10,906 nucleotides of DNA, taken from assembly GCA_959604115.1 (NCBI GenBank), contig CAUHBW010000095.1, positions 1 through 10,906 on the forward strand, written 5' to 3'. Within the stretch, counting starts at the first letter, position 1. Each line of letters begins with the position of its first letter. A program made the position numbers and the translations under genes. The notes under the pieces were generated by a model. That model saw only the letters and a program-made list of their open reading frames with translations. It was not told the origin of the DNA and did not search any database. Origin of the DNA: an uncultured Bilophila sp. GTDB lineage: Bacteria; Desulfobacterota; Desulfovibrionia; Desulfovibrionales; Desulfovibrionaceae. Below, piece by piece: positions 1 through 7,106 of the stretch.

Positions 1-15
1 CTCGCCCCAAAAAAA

Positions 16-117
16 CCCCCCCCCCACACATACAAGGTGGGGGGGGCGGAGGGCCTCATCGCCCAACCCCCCCCTCCCCCCCTCCAAACCTCCCCCACTC
101 CCCCAAAGACTTTTGTA
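16..117 (-). repeat. G-rich intergenic repeat, left-end copy (inverted)
   Basis: Read on the minus strand this is a series of G runs following an AAAGTCTTTGGGGG-like head (plus-strand 101-115 is CCCCAAAGACTTTTG). The plus strand carries ten Cs at 16-25, eight Gs at 39-46 and long C runs at 67-100. The head and the G-run order match the copy at 10845-10897, which lies in the opposite orientation, and resemble the copy at 409-487. No gene is supported here. Homopolymers this long at a window edge are places where assemblies break or miscount bases, so the exact sequence should be treated with caution. Confidence 0.6.
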
Positions 118-400
118 ACGGGCCTCGGACGGCACATCGATGAAGGAACGGGCCGATCCGCATCCGTCTTGATCACCGGTGGAAAAAAGAAAGATACAAC
201 AACTTGTTCTCCCACCCGAACCGAACGCTATTTGCCAAGAACGTCACCGTACGCGCGCTTTTCCGGCATCAGCAGTGCCCCAAACCCGACAACAGCCCAC
301 CCGAGCTGCTCAAATCCGGCCCGCTCCCTGCCTTTTCGTCGCCCCGCCGGGAGACGGACGCCCAAGGTTCAGCACGCTGCGCTACCCCGCCTCGGAACGA
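118..400. other. Non-coding stretch with no supported gene
   Basis: Open frames exist here only because stops are rare in this GC-rich DNA. The candidates (for example 179-418 from a GTG, 204-566 from a TTG) have no convincing ribosome binding site, are rich in Pro and Arg, contain no domain I recognise, and two of them run into the G-rich repeat. No tRNA-like fold, insertion-sequence end or CRISPR-type repeat was seen. It could be the remnant of a decayed gene, but nothing positive supports that. Confidence 0.5.
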
Positions 401-404
401 CCCA

Positions 405-487
405 TACGAAAGTTTTAGGGGGATAGGGGTGGGGTCTGGGGAGGGGGAAGGCCCCCTTTTTCAAATGGGGGCCTTACCCCGCCCCAG
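405..487 (+). repeat. G-rich repeat with G-quadruplex motif and long hairpin
   Basis: The head GAAAGTTTTAGGGGG is followed by five G runs of at least four bases (418-422, 426-429, 431-434, 438-441, 443-447) with loops of 3, 1, 3 and 1 bases, a textbook G-quadruplex motif. It overlaps a hairpin: 436-456 pairs with 467-487 (19 of 21 positions pair, with mismatches at 442/481 and 447/476) around a T-rich 10-base loop at 457-466. No U tract follows the hairpin, so it is not a standard terminator. It sits about 90 bp upstream of the predicted glpA promoter. Related copies lie at 16-117, 10607-10657 and 10845-10897. Confidence 0.7.
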
Positions 488-574
488 TCTTCCCGCCTCC
501 ATCTCCGTTCCTTTTCCAAAATTTTCGGATAAGAACTTTTTGTTCTGTTCAGAGTTTCATAAGTGAATATTCTA

Positions 575-603
575 TTGTCATCGGATCCCAAAGAGGCTAT
601 TTT
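575..603 (+). promoter_or_regulatory. Predicted sigma-70 promoter of glpABC
   Basis: TTGTCA at 575-580 (5 of 6 to consensus) and TATTTT at 598-603 (4 of 6) are separated by exactly 17 bases. Transcription would start near 610, giving a leader of about 50 bases before glpA. A 12-bp perfect palindrome, TTCATAAGTGAA (556-567), lies just upstream of the -35 element and could be an operator. The assignment is by eye only. Confidence 0.45.
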
Positions 604-662
604 CAGGGGCGACGCAACCCCGGGACGCTTCCGGGACAAATCCAGAAAGAACGAGAACATCC

Positions 663-2330
663 ATGCAGGAACTTTCAGAATATACCGGACGGCGCTGGGA
701 CGTCGTCGTGATCGGCGGCGGGGCCACGGGCGCGGGCACGCTTCGCGACCTCGCCATGCGCGGGGTCAAGGCGCTGCTGCTCGAACAGCGTGACCTCGTT
801 CACGGCACCAGCTCGCGCTTTCACGGCCTGCTCCACAGCGGCGCACGCTACGCCGTGAAGGACGCCGACGCGGGACGCGAGTGCATCGAGGAAAACCGCA
901 TCCTCCGGCGCATCGGCAAACACTGCGTCGAGGAAACCGAGGGCTTCTTCGTCCGTACCCCCGAGGACGGAGCCGAATTCGAGGCGAACTGGGTTACCGC
1001 CTGCGCCGAATGCGGCATTCAGGCCACGCCGATCTCCGTCAAGGAGGCCCGCGCGCTGGAACCCAACCTCGCGGGCAACATCGTTTCCGTGTACCGCGTG
1101 CCCGACTCCGCCGTGGACGGCTTCCGCCTCGTCTGGCAGAACGTCCAGAGCGCCCTGCGCCACGGCGCGGGCTTCCGCACCTATACGGAAGTCACGTCCA
1201 TCAACAGCGTCAACGGACAGGTCACGGGCGTAAGCGTGCGCGACGGGCGCACCGGCGAAACCGGCGTCATCCCCTGCGCCTTCGTGGTCAACGCCGCCGG
1301 GAGCTGGGTGGGCGAACTGGCGCGCACAGCCGGACTGACCATCAACGTCAAGCCCGACCGGGGCACGCTGGTGGCCTTCAACCACCGCTTCACCAGCCGC
1401 GTGATCAACCGGCTCCGCAAGGCGTCCGACGGCGACATTTTCGTGCCGCACGGCTCCATCACCATCCTCGGCACCACCTCAAGGAAGACCGAACGCCCAG
1501 ACGACACCGTGCCGGATACCGCCGAAGTGCGCGCCCTGCTCGACATCGGACGCGTCCTCTTCCCCGAAATCGACGGCTACCGCATCCTCCGCACCTTCGC
1601 GGGCACACGTCCCCTGTACACCGCCGATCCCTCCGCCGAAGGGCGCGGCGCGTCCCGCAACTTCGTGGTCCTCGACCATGAAAGGGAAGGGCTCAAGGGC
1701 ATGGCGACCATCTGCGGCGGCAAGCTGACCACCTACCGGCTCATGGGCGAACGCATGACCGACCTCGTGTGCTCCAAGCTCGGCGTGACCGCGCAGTGCC
1801 GCACCGCCGTCGAACCGCTGGTGGAGGAACCTTCCGCCGAGTTGATGGAGCGCGCCCGTAAGGTCTTCCCCGCGCAGGGGCTCGAACAGGCGCAGTCCCG
1901 CCTCGGGGACAGCTTCGCCGCCACGGTGGAACGCCTTGAGGCCACGCCGTGGAAAAAGGCGCTGCTCTGCGAATGCGAACGCGTGACCGTCGCGGAATTC
2001 GAGCAGGTGGCGTCCGAAGCCACCTCCCATTCCCTGAACGACATCCGCCGCCGCACCCGCATGGGCATGGGCACCTGTCAGGGCAGCTTCTGCGGCCTGC
2101 GCGGCGTGGGCGCGGTGCTGGAGGCCCATCTCCTGCCCGCCGGCATCCGGGCCTGCGGCACGGGCGAATGCGACGCGACGCCCTGCGGCGCGCCGGACCT
2201 GCTCCAGAGCTTCCAGCAGGAACGCTGGTACGGCATCCGCCCCGTGCTGTGGGGCAGCGAATTGCGAGAAACCGAACTGGCGCGCGGCATGTACGGCGCC
2301 ACCCTCAATGTAGACGGAGCCGACGAATGA
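663..2330 (+). CDS. glpA: Anaerobic glycerol-3-phosphate dehydrogenase subunit A (FAD catalytic subunit)
   Basis: This is the 555-residue catalytic subunit that oxidises sn-glycerol 3-phosphate to dihydroxyacetone phosphate; with GlpB and GlpC it sends electrons to the membrane quinone pool. The FAD-binding dinucleotide fold is clear at the N terminus (DVVVIGGGATGAG, GGGATG at residues 18-23). The family motifs HGLLHSGARYAV (about 54-65), PDSAVDGFRL, GGKLTTYRLM and RRTRMGMGTCQG follow, closely paralleling E. coli GlpA. A BFD-like [2Fe-2S] module near the C terminus has Cys436, Cys438, Cys472 and Cys477. Between that module and the C-terminal tail is an extra cysteine-containing segment (Cys498, Cys503, Cys508) that I do not recall in E. 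coli GlpA. The start at 663 fits the family N terminus, although the ribosome site is weak (GAG about 8 bases upstream). The stop codon overlaps the glpB start (ATGA), indicating translational coupling. Confidence 0.96.
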   Translation: MQELSEYTGRRWDVVVIGGGATGAGTLRDLAMRGVKALLLEQRDLVHGTSSRFHGLLHSGARYAVKDADAGRECIEENRILRRIGKHCVEETEGFFVRTPEDGAEFEANWVTACAECGIQATPISVKEARALEPNLAGNIVSVYRVPDSAVDGFRLVWQNVQSALRHGAGFRTYTEVTSINSVNGQVTGVSVRDGRTGETGVIPCAFVVNAAGSWVGELARTAGLTINVKPDRGTLVAFNHRFTSRVINRLRKASDGDIFVPHGSITILGTTSRKTERPDDTVPDTAEVRALLDIGRVLFPEIDGYRILRTFAGTRPLYTADPSAEGRGASRNFVVLDHEREGLKGMATICGGKLTTYRLMGERMTDLVCSKLGVTAQCRTAVEPLVEEPSAELMERARKVFPAQGLEQAQSRLGDSFAATVERLEATPWKKALLCECERVTVAEFEQVASEATSHSLNDIRRRTRMGMGTCQGSFCGLRGVGAVLEAHLLPAGIRACGTGECDATPCGAPDLLQSFQQERWYGIRPVLWGSELRETELARGMYGATLNVDGADE

Positions 2331-3616
2331 TCAAGAAACCTGCTTACGATGTCGTGGTCGCCGGCGGCGGCCTTTCCGGGTTGAGCGCGGCCCTGTTCGC
2401 GGCGAAGGCCGGAAAGAGGACGCTGCTCGTCACCAAGGGCTCCGGGGTGCTCGCCATCGGCGGCGGCACCATCGACGTGCTCGGCTACCGGGCCGACGGA
2501 ACCTCGCTCGACGTGCCCTTCGACGGCTTCGACGCGCTTCCTCCGCGCCATCCCTATGCCATCGTCGGTGCGGAAACCGTAAAAAAGGCGCTGGACGACT
2601 TCCTCGCGCTCTGCGACGAGGGCGGTTGTCCGTACCTGTGCAACGGCGGGAAAAATACTCGCGTGGTGACGGCCCTCGGCACGACCAAGCCGAGCTATCT
2701 CGTGCCGCACACCATGTCCATGCACGGCGTGGCCGAAGCCTCCAACATCTTCGTCGCGGGCGTCGAGGGCCTGAAGGACTTCTCGCCCGCGCTGGTGGCG
2801 CAGGGCCTCGCCAACCGCAGGGCCTACGCCGGGAAGAACATCGTGCCCGTGCTGCTGCCGAGCCCGTTCCCGCTCCAGCGCGACCTCTCCACCCTCGATC
2901 TGGCCCGGTATCTGGACACGCCGGAAGGCATCCACTGGCTGAGCAAGAGCCTGAACAAGTACATCGTGCGCGGCGTCCCCGGCGCGATGTTCGTTCCCGC
3001 CATCCTCGGCACCGCCGCCAACGGCGACGTGCACGACGCCATCAAGGATCGCACGGGCCACATCGTCAACGAAATCTCCAGCCTGCCCCCTGCGGTGACG
3101 GGCCTGCGCCTGCACGCCCTGCTGCTCCGGCTGCTCAAAAAGTACGACGTGGACCTGATCGAACAGTCCACCGTCACCGGCTCCGAAATCGAGGGCCGCC
3201 GCTGCAAGGCGCTGATCACGACCAACAACGGCCAGCCGCGCCGCTACGAGGCGCGCTCGTTCATCATCGCCACGGGCGGCGTGCTCGGGGAAGGCTTCGT
3301 GACCGAACCCGAACGGGCGTGGGAACCGATCTTCAACATCGATCTGCCCCTCAATCCCGCCTCGCCCGAGTGGTCCCTGCCGGAAGCCTATCCCGCCTGT
3401 CGCCAGACGCCGGGAACGTCCCGTCCCTCGCACGGCTTCGCCCTGCTCGGCCCGGACGTGGACGCCAAGCTCCGCCCGCTCGGCAAGGACGGCGCTCCGC
3501 TGTGCGACAACGTGTTCTTCATCGGCAAGACGCTCGGCGGCTACGATCACGCCGCCGAAAAGTCCGGCAACGGCGTTGCGCTGGCAACGGCCCTGTTTGC
3601 GGCCATGAACGCCTGA
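2327..3616 (+). CDS. glpB: Anaerobic glycerol-3-phosphate dehydrogenase subunit B
   Basis: This 429-residue flavoprotein is the second subunit of the anaerobic GlpABC complex and passes electrons from the GlpAC dimer towards quinone. The N terminus has a dinucleotide-binding motif (VVVAGGGLSGLSAA, G13-G14-G15-x-x-G18), followed by GGGTIDVLGY (about 45-54). The C terminus carries the family flavin motif around VFFIGKTLGGYDHAAEKSGN and ATAL. Length is close to the E. coli protein (about 420). The open frame extends upstream inside glpA, but the start at 2327 is chosen because it gives the family N terminus, overlaps the glpA stop as ATGA, and has GGAG at 2315-2318, eight bases before it. glpC follows seven bases after the stop. 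No frameshift or missing motif was seen. Confidence 0.95.
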   Translation: MIKKPAYDVVVAGGGLSGLSAALFAAKAGKRTLLVTKGSGVLAIGGGTIDVLGYRADGTSLDVPFDGFDALPPRHPYAIVGAETVKKALDDFLALCDEGGCPYLCNGGKNTRVVTALGTTKPSYLVPHTMSMHGVAEASNIFVAGVEGLKDFSPALVAQGLANRRAYAGKNIVPVLLPSPFPLQRDLSTLDLARYLDTPEGIHWLSKSLNKYIVRGVPGAMFVPAILGTAANGDVHDAIKDRTGHIVNEISSLPPAVTGLRLHALLLRLLKKYDVDLIEQSTVTGSEIEGRRCKALITTNNGQPRRYEARSFIIATGGVLGEGFVTEPERAWEPIFNIDLPLNPASPEWSLPEAYPACRQTPGTSRPSHGFALLGPDVDAKLRPLGKDGAPLCDNVFFIGKTLGGYDHAAEKSGNGVALATALFAAMNA

Positions 3617-3623
3617 GGTACGT

Positions 3624-4853
3624 ATGAAACCTATTGAAACCGTAGACAAATGCACGACCTGTTCGACCTGCGTGGCCTACTGTCCCGTGACCAAGGCGAC
3701 GCGGGCCTTCAAGGGGCCGAAACTCACCGGGCCGTCCTCGGAACGCTTCCGTCTGTTCGACGAAACCGGCGGCGGCGAAATCTCGGAAATCGAGGCGCTG
3801 GACTACTGCTCCAACTGCAAGAACTGCGACATCGCCTGCCCGTCCGGGGTAAAAATCTCCACCCTCAACATGCTGGCCCGCGCGGACTACTGCCGCAGGC
3901 ACAAGCCGCCGCTACGCGACTGGGTGCTGGGCCACGGCCATGCGCTCGGCAAGCTGGCGCGCAAGTTTCCCGGCTGGCTGGTCAGCATGGGCTCCACCAA
4001 TCCGCTGACCCGGCTCGTGCTCGACTCGTTCGGCGTGGACAGGCGCGCGCCCATGCCGGTGTTCGTGCCGCAGAGCTTCACGGAATGGATGGCGGCCCAC
4101 AACGCGGCCCTGTCCCCTGCGGAACGCGCCAGTCTGACGAAAAAAGCCGTGTTCTTCCCCGGCTGCTATGTGAACGACTATGATCCGGAAACCGGCAAGG
4201 ATCTCGTCTTCCTGCTGGAAAAGGCGGGTTACGAGGTCGTGACGCCGGAGTTCCAGTGCTGCGGCCTGCCGATGGTGGCGAACGGCTTCTTCGACGACGC
4301 CAAGGTCGCCGCTTCCAAGAATGTGGACATCCTCACGGAACTCGTGGCCTCCGGCGACGTGCCGGTGCTTACCGTCTGCCCGAGCTGCCAGCTCATGCTC
4401 AAGCAGGAATACGCCGAATACTTCCCGGAACTGGACGGGCACGCCGCCCTCGTCCCGCACGTGCAGGACGCCTGCGAATTCGTCGCCGGGCTGCTGGAAT
4501 CCGGCGAACTGGACATCGACGTGCGCGAAGACGCCGCCAAGCTCGTCTATCACGCCCCCTGCCACCTGCGCGCGCAGGGCATCGGCAAACCGGGCTTCGA
4601 CCTGCTCCGCATGGCCTCCGCCAATGTCGAGGACGCCCGCTCCGGGTGCTGCGGCATCTCCGGCAGCTACGGCTTCAAGAAGGAAAAGTACGACGTGGCG
4701 GCCTCGGTCGGCGCGGATCTCTTCAAAGCCGTCAAGGACAGCGGCGCGGAATATTGCGTCACCGAATGCGGCACCTGCCGCCTCCAGATATCCCACCACA
4801 CCGGGGTGCCGTCCCTGCATCCCCTTTCCTGGCTGCGAAAGCTGGTGAAATGA
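3624..4853 (+). CDS. glpC: Anaerobic glycerol-3-phosphate dehydrogenase subunit C (Fe-S, CCG-domain protein)
   Basis: This 409-residue subunit carries electrons from GlpAB to the quinone pool and is thought to anchor the complex at the membrane. Two ferredoxin-type 4Fe-4S motifs open the protein: C10-x2-C13-x2-C16-x3-C20 and C62-x2-C65-x2-C68-x3-C72. Two cysteine-rich CCG domains follow, as in heterodisulfide-reductase-type proteins: Cys181, CC at 212-213 and C252-x2-C255, then Cys313, CC at 342-343 and C382-x2-C385. The arrangement and length match GlpC. GAGGT overlapping the end of glpB gives a good ribosome binding site five to six bases before ATG. It is the last gene of the operon; a strong terminator begins five bases after its stop. 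Confidence 0.95.
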   Translation: MKPIETVDKCTTCSTCVAYCPVTKATRAFKGPKLTGPSSERFRLFDETGGGEISEIEALDYCSNCKNCDIACPSGVKISTLNMLARADYCRRHKPPLRDWVLGHGHALGKLARKFPGWLVSMGSTNPLTRLVLDSFGVDRRAPMPVFVPQSFTEWMAAHNAALSPAERASLTKKAVFFPGCYVNDYDPETGKDLVFLLEKAGYEVVTPEFQCCGLPMVANGFFDDAKVAASKNVDILTELVASGDVPVLTVCPSCQLMLKQEYAEYFPELDGHAALVPHVQDACEFVAGLLESGELDIDVREDAAKLVYHAPCHLRAQGIGKPGFDLLRMASANVEDARSGCCGISGSYGFKKEKYDVAASVGADLFKAVKDSGAEYCVTECGTCRLQISHHTGVPSLHPLSWLRKLVK

Positions 4854-4857
4854 CGCC

Positions 4858-4891
4858 AAAGGGGCCCTTCCTCGGAAGGGCCCCTTTTTTT
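4858..4891 (+). terminator. Rho-independent terminator of glpABC
   Basis: A perfect 13-bp stem (4858-4870 with 4875-4887, core GGGGCCCTTC) closes on a CTCG loop, and the descending arm runs into seven Ts at 4885-4891. It starts five bases after the glpC stop. On the opposite strand only three Ts follow the stem, so it should work mainly for the glp operon and not for the convergent GGDEF gene. Confidence 0.93.
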
Positions 4892-4970
4892 GCGGAAGCG
4901 GTCAAAAAATTCTGGAGCGCGGGGGCAATGCCCACCGCCTTTTTCCATTACGAAAACGGTCAGGAGCCGT

Positions 4971-5519
4971 TCAGACCGCGCGGGAGGCGAAAACGACCTG
5001 ATTCCGCCCGAGTTTCCGGGCTTCATGCAAGGCGGCGTCGGCGCAGCGGTACACGGTTTCAAAGGTGGTGCCGTTCTCGGGATAGAAGGCCACGCCGATG
5101 CTGCACGCGGGAGCGCTTTTGCCCCGCGCGGCGGACAGAGTTCTGAGTGTGGCGCGAAACTCCCGCGCCTTCTTCTCGGACAACGCGCCGATCTGCACGT
5201 CCCTGAGCAAAACCACAAAGATGTCGCTGCCGACCCGACCGATGCTGTCCGAACGCCGGAACGTCCGCCGCAGCACCCACGCGATGTCGCTCAGGACGGC
5301 GTCTCCGAACGAACGGCCCATCGTTTCGTTGATTTTCCTGAAATTGTCCACATCGACGACGAAAAGGGCATGCGACTGGCGCACGTCGCTGGTCAGGAAA
5401 CACCGCTCCGCAAGGTTTCGGATCGACGCTCTGTCGTAAAAACCCGTAAGGGCATCCCGTTGGCCGAACGTATCGAGAGACGACTCCCGCATGTCGTTCG
5501 CTGTCATGTCGCAGCCCAT
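4971..5519 (-). CDS. Stand-alone GGDEF-domain protein with degenerate active site
   Basis: This 182-residue protein is almost entirely a GGDEF (diguanylate cyclase-type) domain, without a sensor domain or membrane segment, so it should be cytosolic. Family hallmarks are DALTGFYDRASI (about 22-33) and VDVDNFRKINETMGRSFGD (about 55-73), including the metal-ligand Asp55 and Asn64. The signature loop reads RVGSDIF: GGDEF has become GSDIF (97-101), with Ser for the second Gly and Ile for the catalytic acidic residue. The inhibitory c-di-GMP-binding motif RxxD is intact (R88-R-S-D91). This pattern is known from GGDEF proteins that bind c-di-GMP rather than make it, so an effector role is inferred. 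The start at 5519 is supported by GGAGG six bases upstream. It converges with glpC. A weak 5-bp stem plus T stretch (4953-4971) overlaps its stop. The rhodanese gene lies 138 bp upstream on the same strand. Confidence 0.88.
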   Translation of the reverse strand: MGCDMTANDMRESSLDTFGQRDALTGFYDRASIRNLAERCFLTSDVRQSHALFVVDVDNFRKINETMGRSFGDAVLSDIAWVLRRTFRRSDSIGRVGSDIFVVLLRDVQIGALSEKKAREFRATLRTLSAARGKSAPACSIGVAFYPENGTTFETVYRCADAALHEARKLGRNQVVFASRAV

Positions 5520-5657
5520 CGCTTACCTCCAACCGTCGCGTAAACGCTCCCGACCGTATTCCCGATGTTCTTGTCAGGCATCCCGCGGGGCGAACCATCG
5601 GCCACGGAGGGACTCCCGTGAAACTCTCTCGACGCTCAAAAAAAACCCATACGAAAC

Positions 5658-6032
5658 TCAACCGAGCAGTCCGGAATACAGGCGCGGCGTCGCCGCAAAA
5701 CAGGGCAGCAACTCCCGAGGGCTCCAGACAGGAAATCCCGCCTGTTCCCAAGCCAGTATCCCGCCGCCGAGCTGAAAGGCTCCCGGCGCGCACCGCTCCA
5801 GCAGCGCGGCGTTGTCGCACGTCCGCCTTCCGCTCCGGCAGAAAAACACGACCGGCTTGCCGGAAAAACGGGCGTCCAGCCGCCCCATCCGTTGCAGGAC
5901 GTCAAGCGGCACCAGCGGGCAACCGGGGATGGCCCGCTTAAGAAATTCCTTTTCGGTACGGATATCCACAAAAAACGCACCGCCATTGCGAAACAGCGCC
6001 ACGGCGTCCTGCGGAGAAAGCGTTTCCAGCAT
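5658..6032 (-). CDS. Single-domain rhodanese (sulfurtransferase)
   Basis: This 124-residue rhodanese-fold protein would be a small cytosolic sulfurtransferase that carries sulfane sulfur as a persulfide. The N-terminal LSPQDAVALFRNGGAFFVDIRTEKEFLKRAIPG contains the family D-[IV]-R-x-x-x-E-[FY] element (residues 23-30). The catalytic loop is CRSGRRT with the active-site Cys65. The closing GGGILAWEQAGFPV (about 89-102) is the usual C-terminal rhodanese signature. No signal peptide or second domain is present. The start is supported by AGGA about seven bases upstream. The sulfur donor and acceptor cannot be told from the sequence; a role in sulfur trafficking would suit a sulfidogenic organism, but that is inference. 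The loop differs from E. coli GlpE, so the glp operon nearby is not evidence that it is GlpE. Confidence 0.92.
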   Translation of the reverse strand: MLETLSPQDAVALFRNGGAFFVDIRTEKEFLKRAIPGCPLVPLDVLQRMGRLDARFSGKPVVFFCRSGRRTCDNAALLERCAPGAFQLGGGILAWEQAGFPVWSPRELLPCFAATPRLYSGLLG

Positions 6033-6101
6033 CAGTCAATCCTGTCGGCAAAACAATCCGCAATCCGAAACGCGGACGCGGGGGCAACCGCCCGTAGCCG
6101 T

Positions 6102-6110
6102 ATTCTATCA
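6102..6110 (-). promoter_or_regulatory. Possible extended -10 promoter for the rhodanese gene
   Basis: On the minus strand the sequence reads TGATAGAAT, an extended -10 element (TG, one base, then TAGAAT, 5 of 6 to consensus). No good -35 is present at 17 bases, which extended -10 promoters can tolerate. The start site would be near 6095, leaving a leader of about 63 bases. This is a weak prediction. Confidence 0.3.
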
Positions 6111-6144
6111 CCCGCGACGGCGGGAGGTCCAGATCTTTTGCGGC

Positions 6145-6186
6145 GAAAACAACCTCGGGACAAGGCGGGACTCCCCGCCCCGTCCC
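6145..6186 (-). terminator. Probable mucR terminator or stable 3' hairpin
   Basis: On the minus-strand RNA, 6186-6174 pairs with 6169-6157 in an unbroken 13-bp GC-rich stem with a four-base loop (GAGT), including two G-U wobbles. Read from the plus strand the same two positions are A-C mismatches, so the structure is favoured in minus-strand RNA, the direction in which mucR is transcribed. The following U tract is poor (GGTTGTTTTC), so termination may be incomplete. It lies 125 bases after the mucR stop. Confidence 0.5.
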
Positions 6187-6310
6187 GGATCGGATAACCT
6201 TCGCCGCGAGTCTGAAAAAGCCCGCCGAAGAAAGCAGTTTTCAACGGAAACCGCGCCGTGTCGGGGCGCGCCGTCGCGCATGCGGAAGCGTACGCAACGC
6301 CGGAGAATGT

Positions 6311-6805
6311 CTATTTCAGGTGCTCGCCCGTCAGCTTCTGCTCTCTGGAACGCTGCGCCTTCTGAACGTTTTCCTGCAACTTTTCCAACAGATTGCTGCA
6401 AATCAGCTTCTGTTCGGGGGCATAACCGCACAGTTTCCTGTATTCTTCCACGGAAATGCCGTGGGACAACAGATGCTTCGCCGTCAGGTTCTGGAAACTC
6501 CGACCGCACAGACAGCACACCACGGACTCGTCGCTGATCGCCTCTTCGGGGCGGACCACCAGATTCCGTTTGGTGAACTTCTTCTTGGGCGCGGCGGCGG
6601 AAGCGGGGGCATCGGCGGGTTCCTGAACCTGTTCTTCAAGGGCTACGGGCTCGGCGACGACTTCTTCCACATCCATCACGGCGAGCTTGTTGTTCGCCTG
6701 AATAAGTCCGGCCTTGAAAAGAGCAAATTGTTCAATGATGAACGCTGAAGGTTGTTCAGGATATCTTTCCATGACCAATTTGAGCAGTTCGGCATCGCTT
6801 ATCAT
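6311..6805 (-). CDS. MucR/Ros-family zinc-finger transcriptional regulator
   Basis: This 164-residue protein belongs to the Ros/MucR group of prokaryotic zinc-finger DNA-binding proteins, whose alphaproteobacterial members act as H-NS-like regulators on AT-rich DNA. The N-terminal part (about 1-45, LLKLVMERYP...FALFKAGLIQAN) resembles the family's oligomerisation segment. An acidic, Ala/Pro-rich linker (about 46-75) follows, then a basic patch PKKKFTKRNL. The finger is C97-x2-C100-x10-H111-x3-H115 with the core SFQNLTAKHLLSHGISVEEYRKLCGY, typical of the family. The C-terminal tail (about 130-164) is charged and helical. The start at 6805 has GGAGG seven bases upstream. It is transcribed alone or with the rhodanese gene 278 bp downstream. 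The target genes cannot be inferred here. The linker is longer than in classical MucR. Confidence 0.85.
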   Translation of the reverse strand: MISDAELLKLVMERYPEQPSAFIIEQFALFKAGLIQANNKLAVMDVEEVVAEPVALEEQVQEPADAPASAAAPKKKFTKRNLVVRPEEAISDESVVCCLCGRSFQNLTAKHLLSHGISVEEYRKLCGYAPEQKLICSNLLEKLQENVQKAQRSREQKLTGEHLK

Positions 6806-7054
6806 AGATGAACCTCCGATAAAAAGGGATTGCTTAGCCTAATAAACTTTCAGGCCCTTGTATAGCGACATTTCATCATGGAGCGATATCGGACCCATCC
6901 CCCGTTGTTCAAAAAAGCCGCCTCTGCCGATGAGGAAGAGCAAACATCGGAAAAAAAGCCGAACATATTGTGAAGAACCGTACCAACTGACTGCGATGCC
7001 CAAGCATGTCTTTTCTCCACATGGAACACCAACACGACATCGACGACGCGCCGC

Positions 7055-7089
7055 AAAAAAAGGCGGCGCCGCATTGCCGACGCCGCCTT
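7055..7089 (-). terminator. Rho-independent terminator of the peroxidase gene
   Basis: On the minus strand a 9-bp stem AAGGCGGCG/CGCCGCCTT (7089-7081 with 7068-7060) closes a 12-base loop and runs into seven Ts (7061-7055). It begins 18 bases after the peroxidase stop codon, so this gene is probably transcribed separately from mucR. Confidence 0.92.
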
Positions 7090-7106
7090 CAAGGGTTAGG
7101 GAAACG

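Noticed and set aside
2078..3655. 525-residue open frame on the minus strand opposite glpB
   Set aside because: Antisense shadow produced by GC-rich codon bias; glpB has clear FAD motifs and operon spacing.
5638..5645. Eight-T run (minus strand) after the rhodanese gene as a terminator
   Set aside because: No stable stem precedes it; only a 3-bp dyad is visible.
401..5656. 11-mer CCCATACGAAA shared by 401-411 and 5646-5656
   Set aside because: Dozens of 11-mer pairs are expected by chance in a window of this length; no longer homology surrounds them.
5658..6032. Rhodanese as GlpE of the glp regulon
   Set aside because: It is convergent to and separate from glpABC, and its active loop CRSGRRT differs from that of E. 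coli GlpE.
6978..6995. Sigma-54-like TGGTACG element upstream of mucR
   Set aside because: The -12 GC is missing and it lies nearly 190 bases upstream of the start codon.
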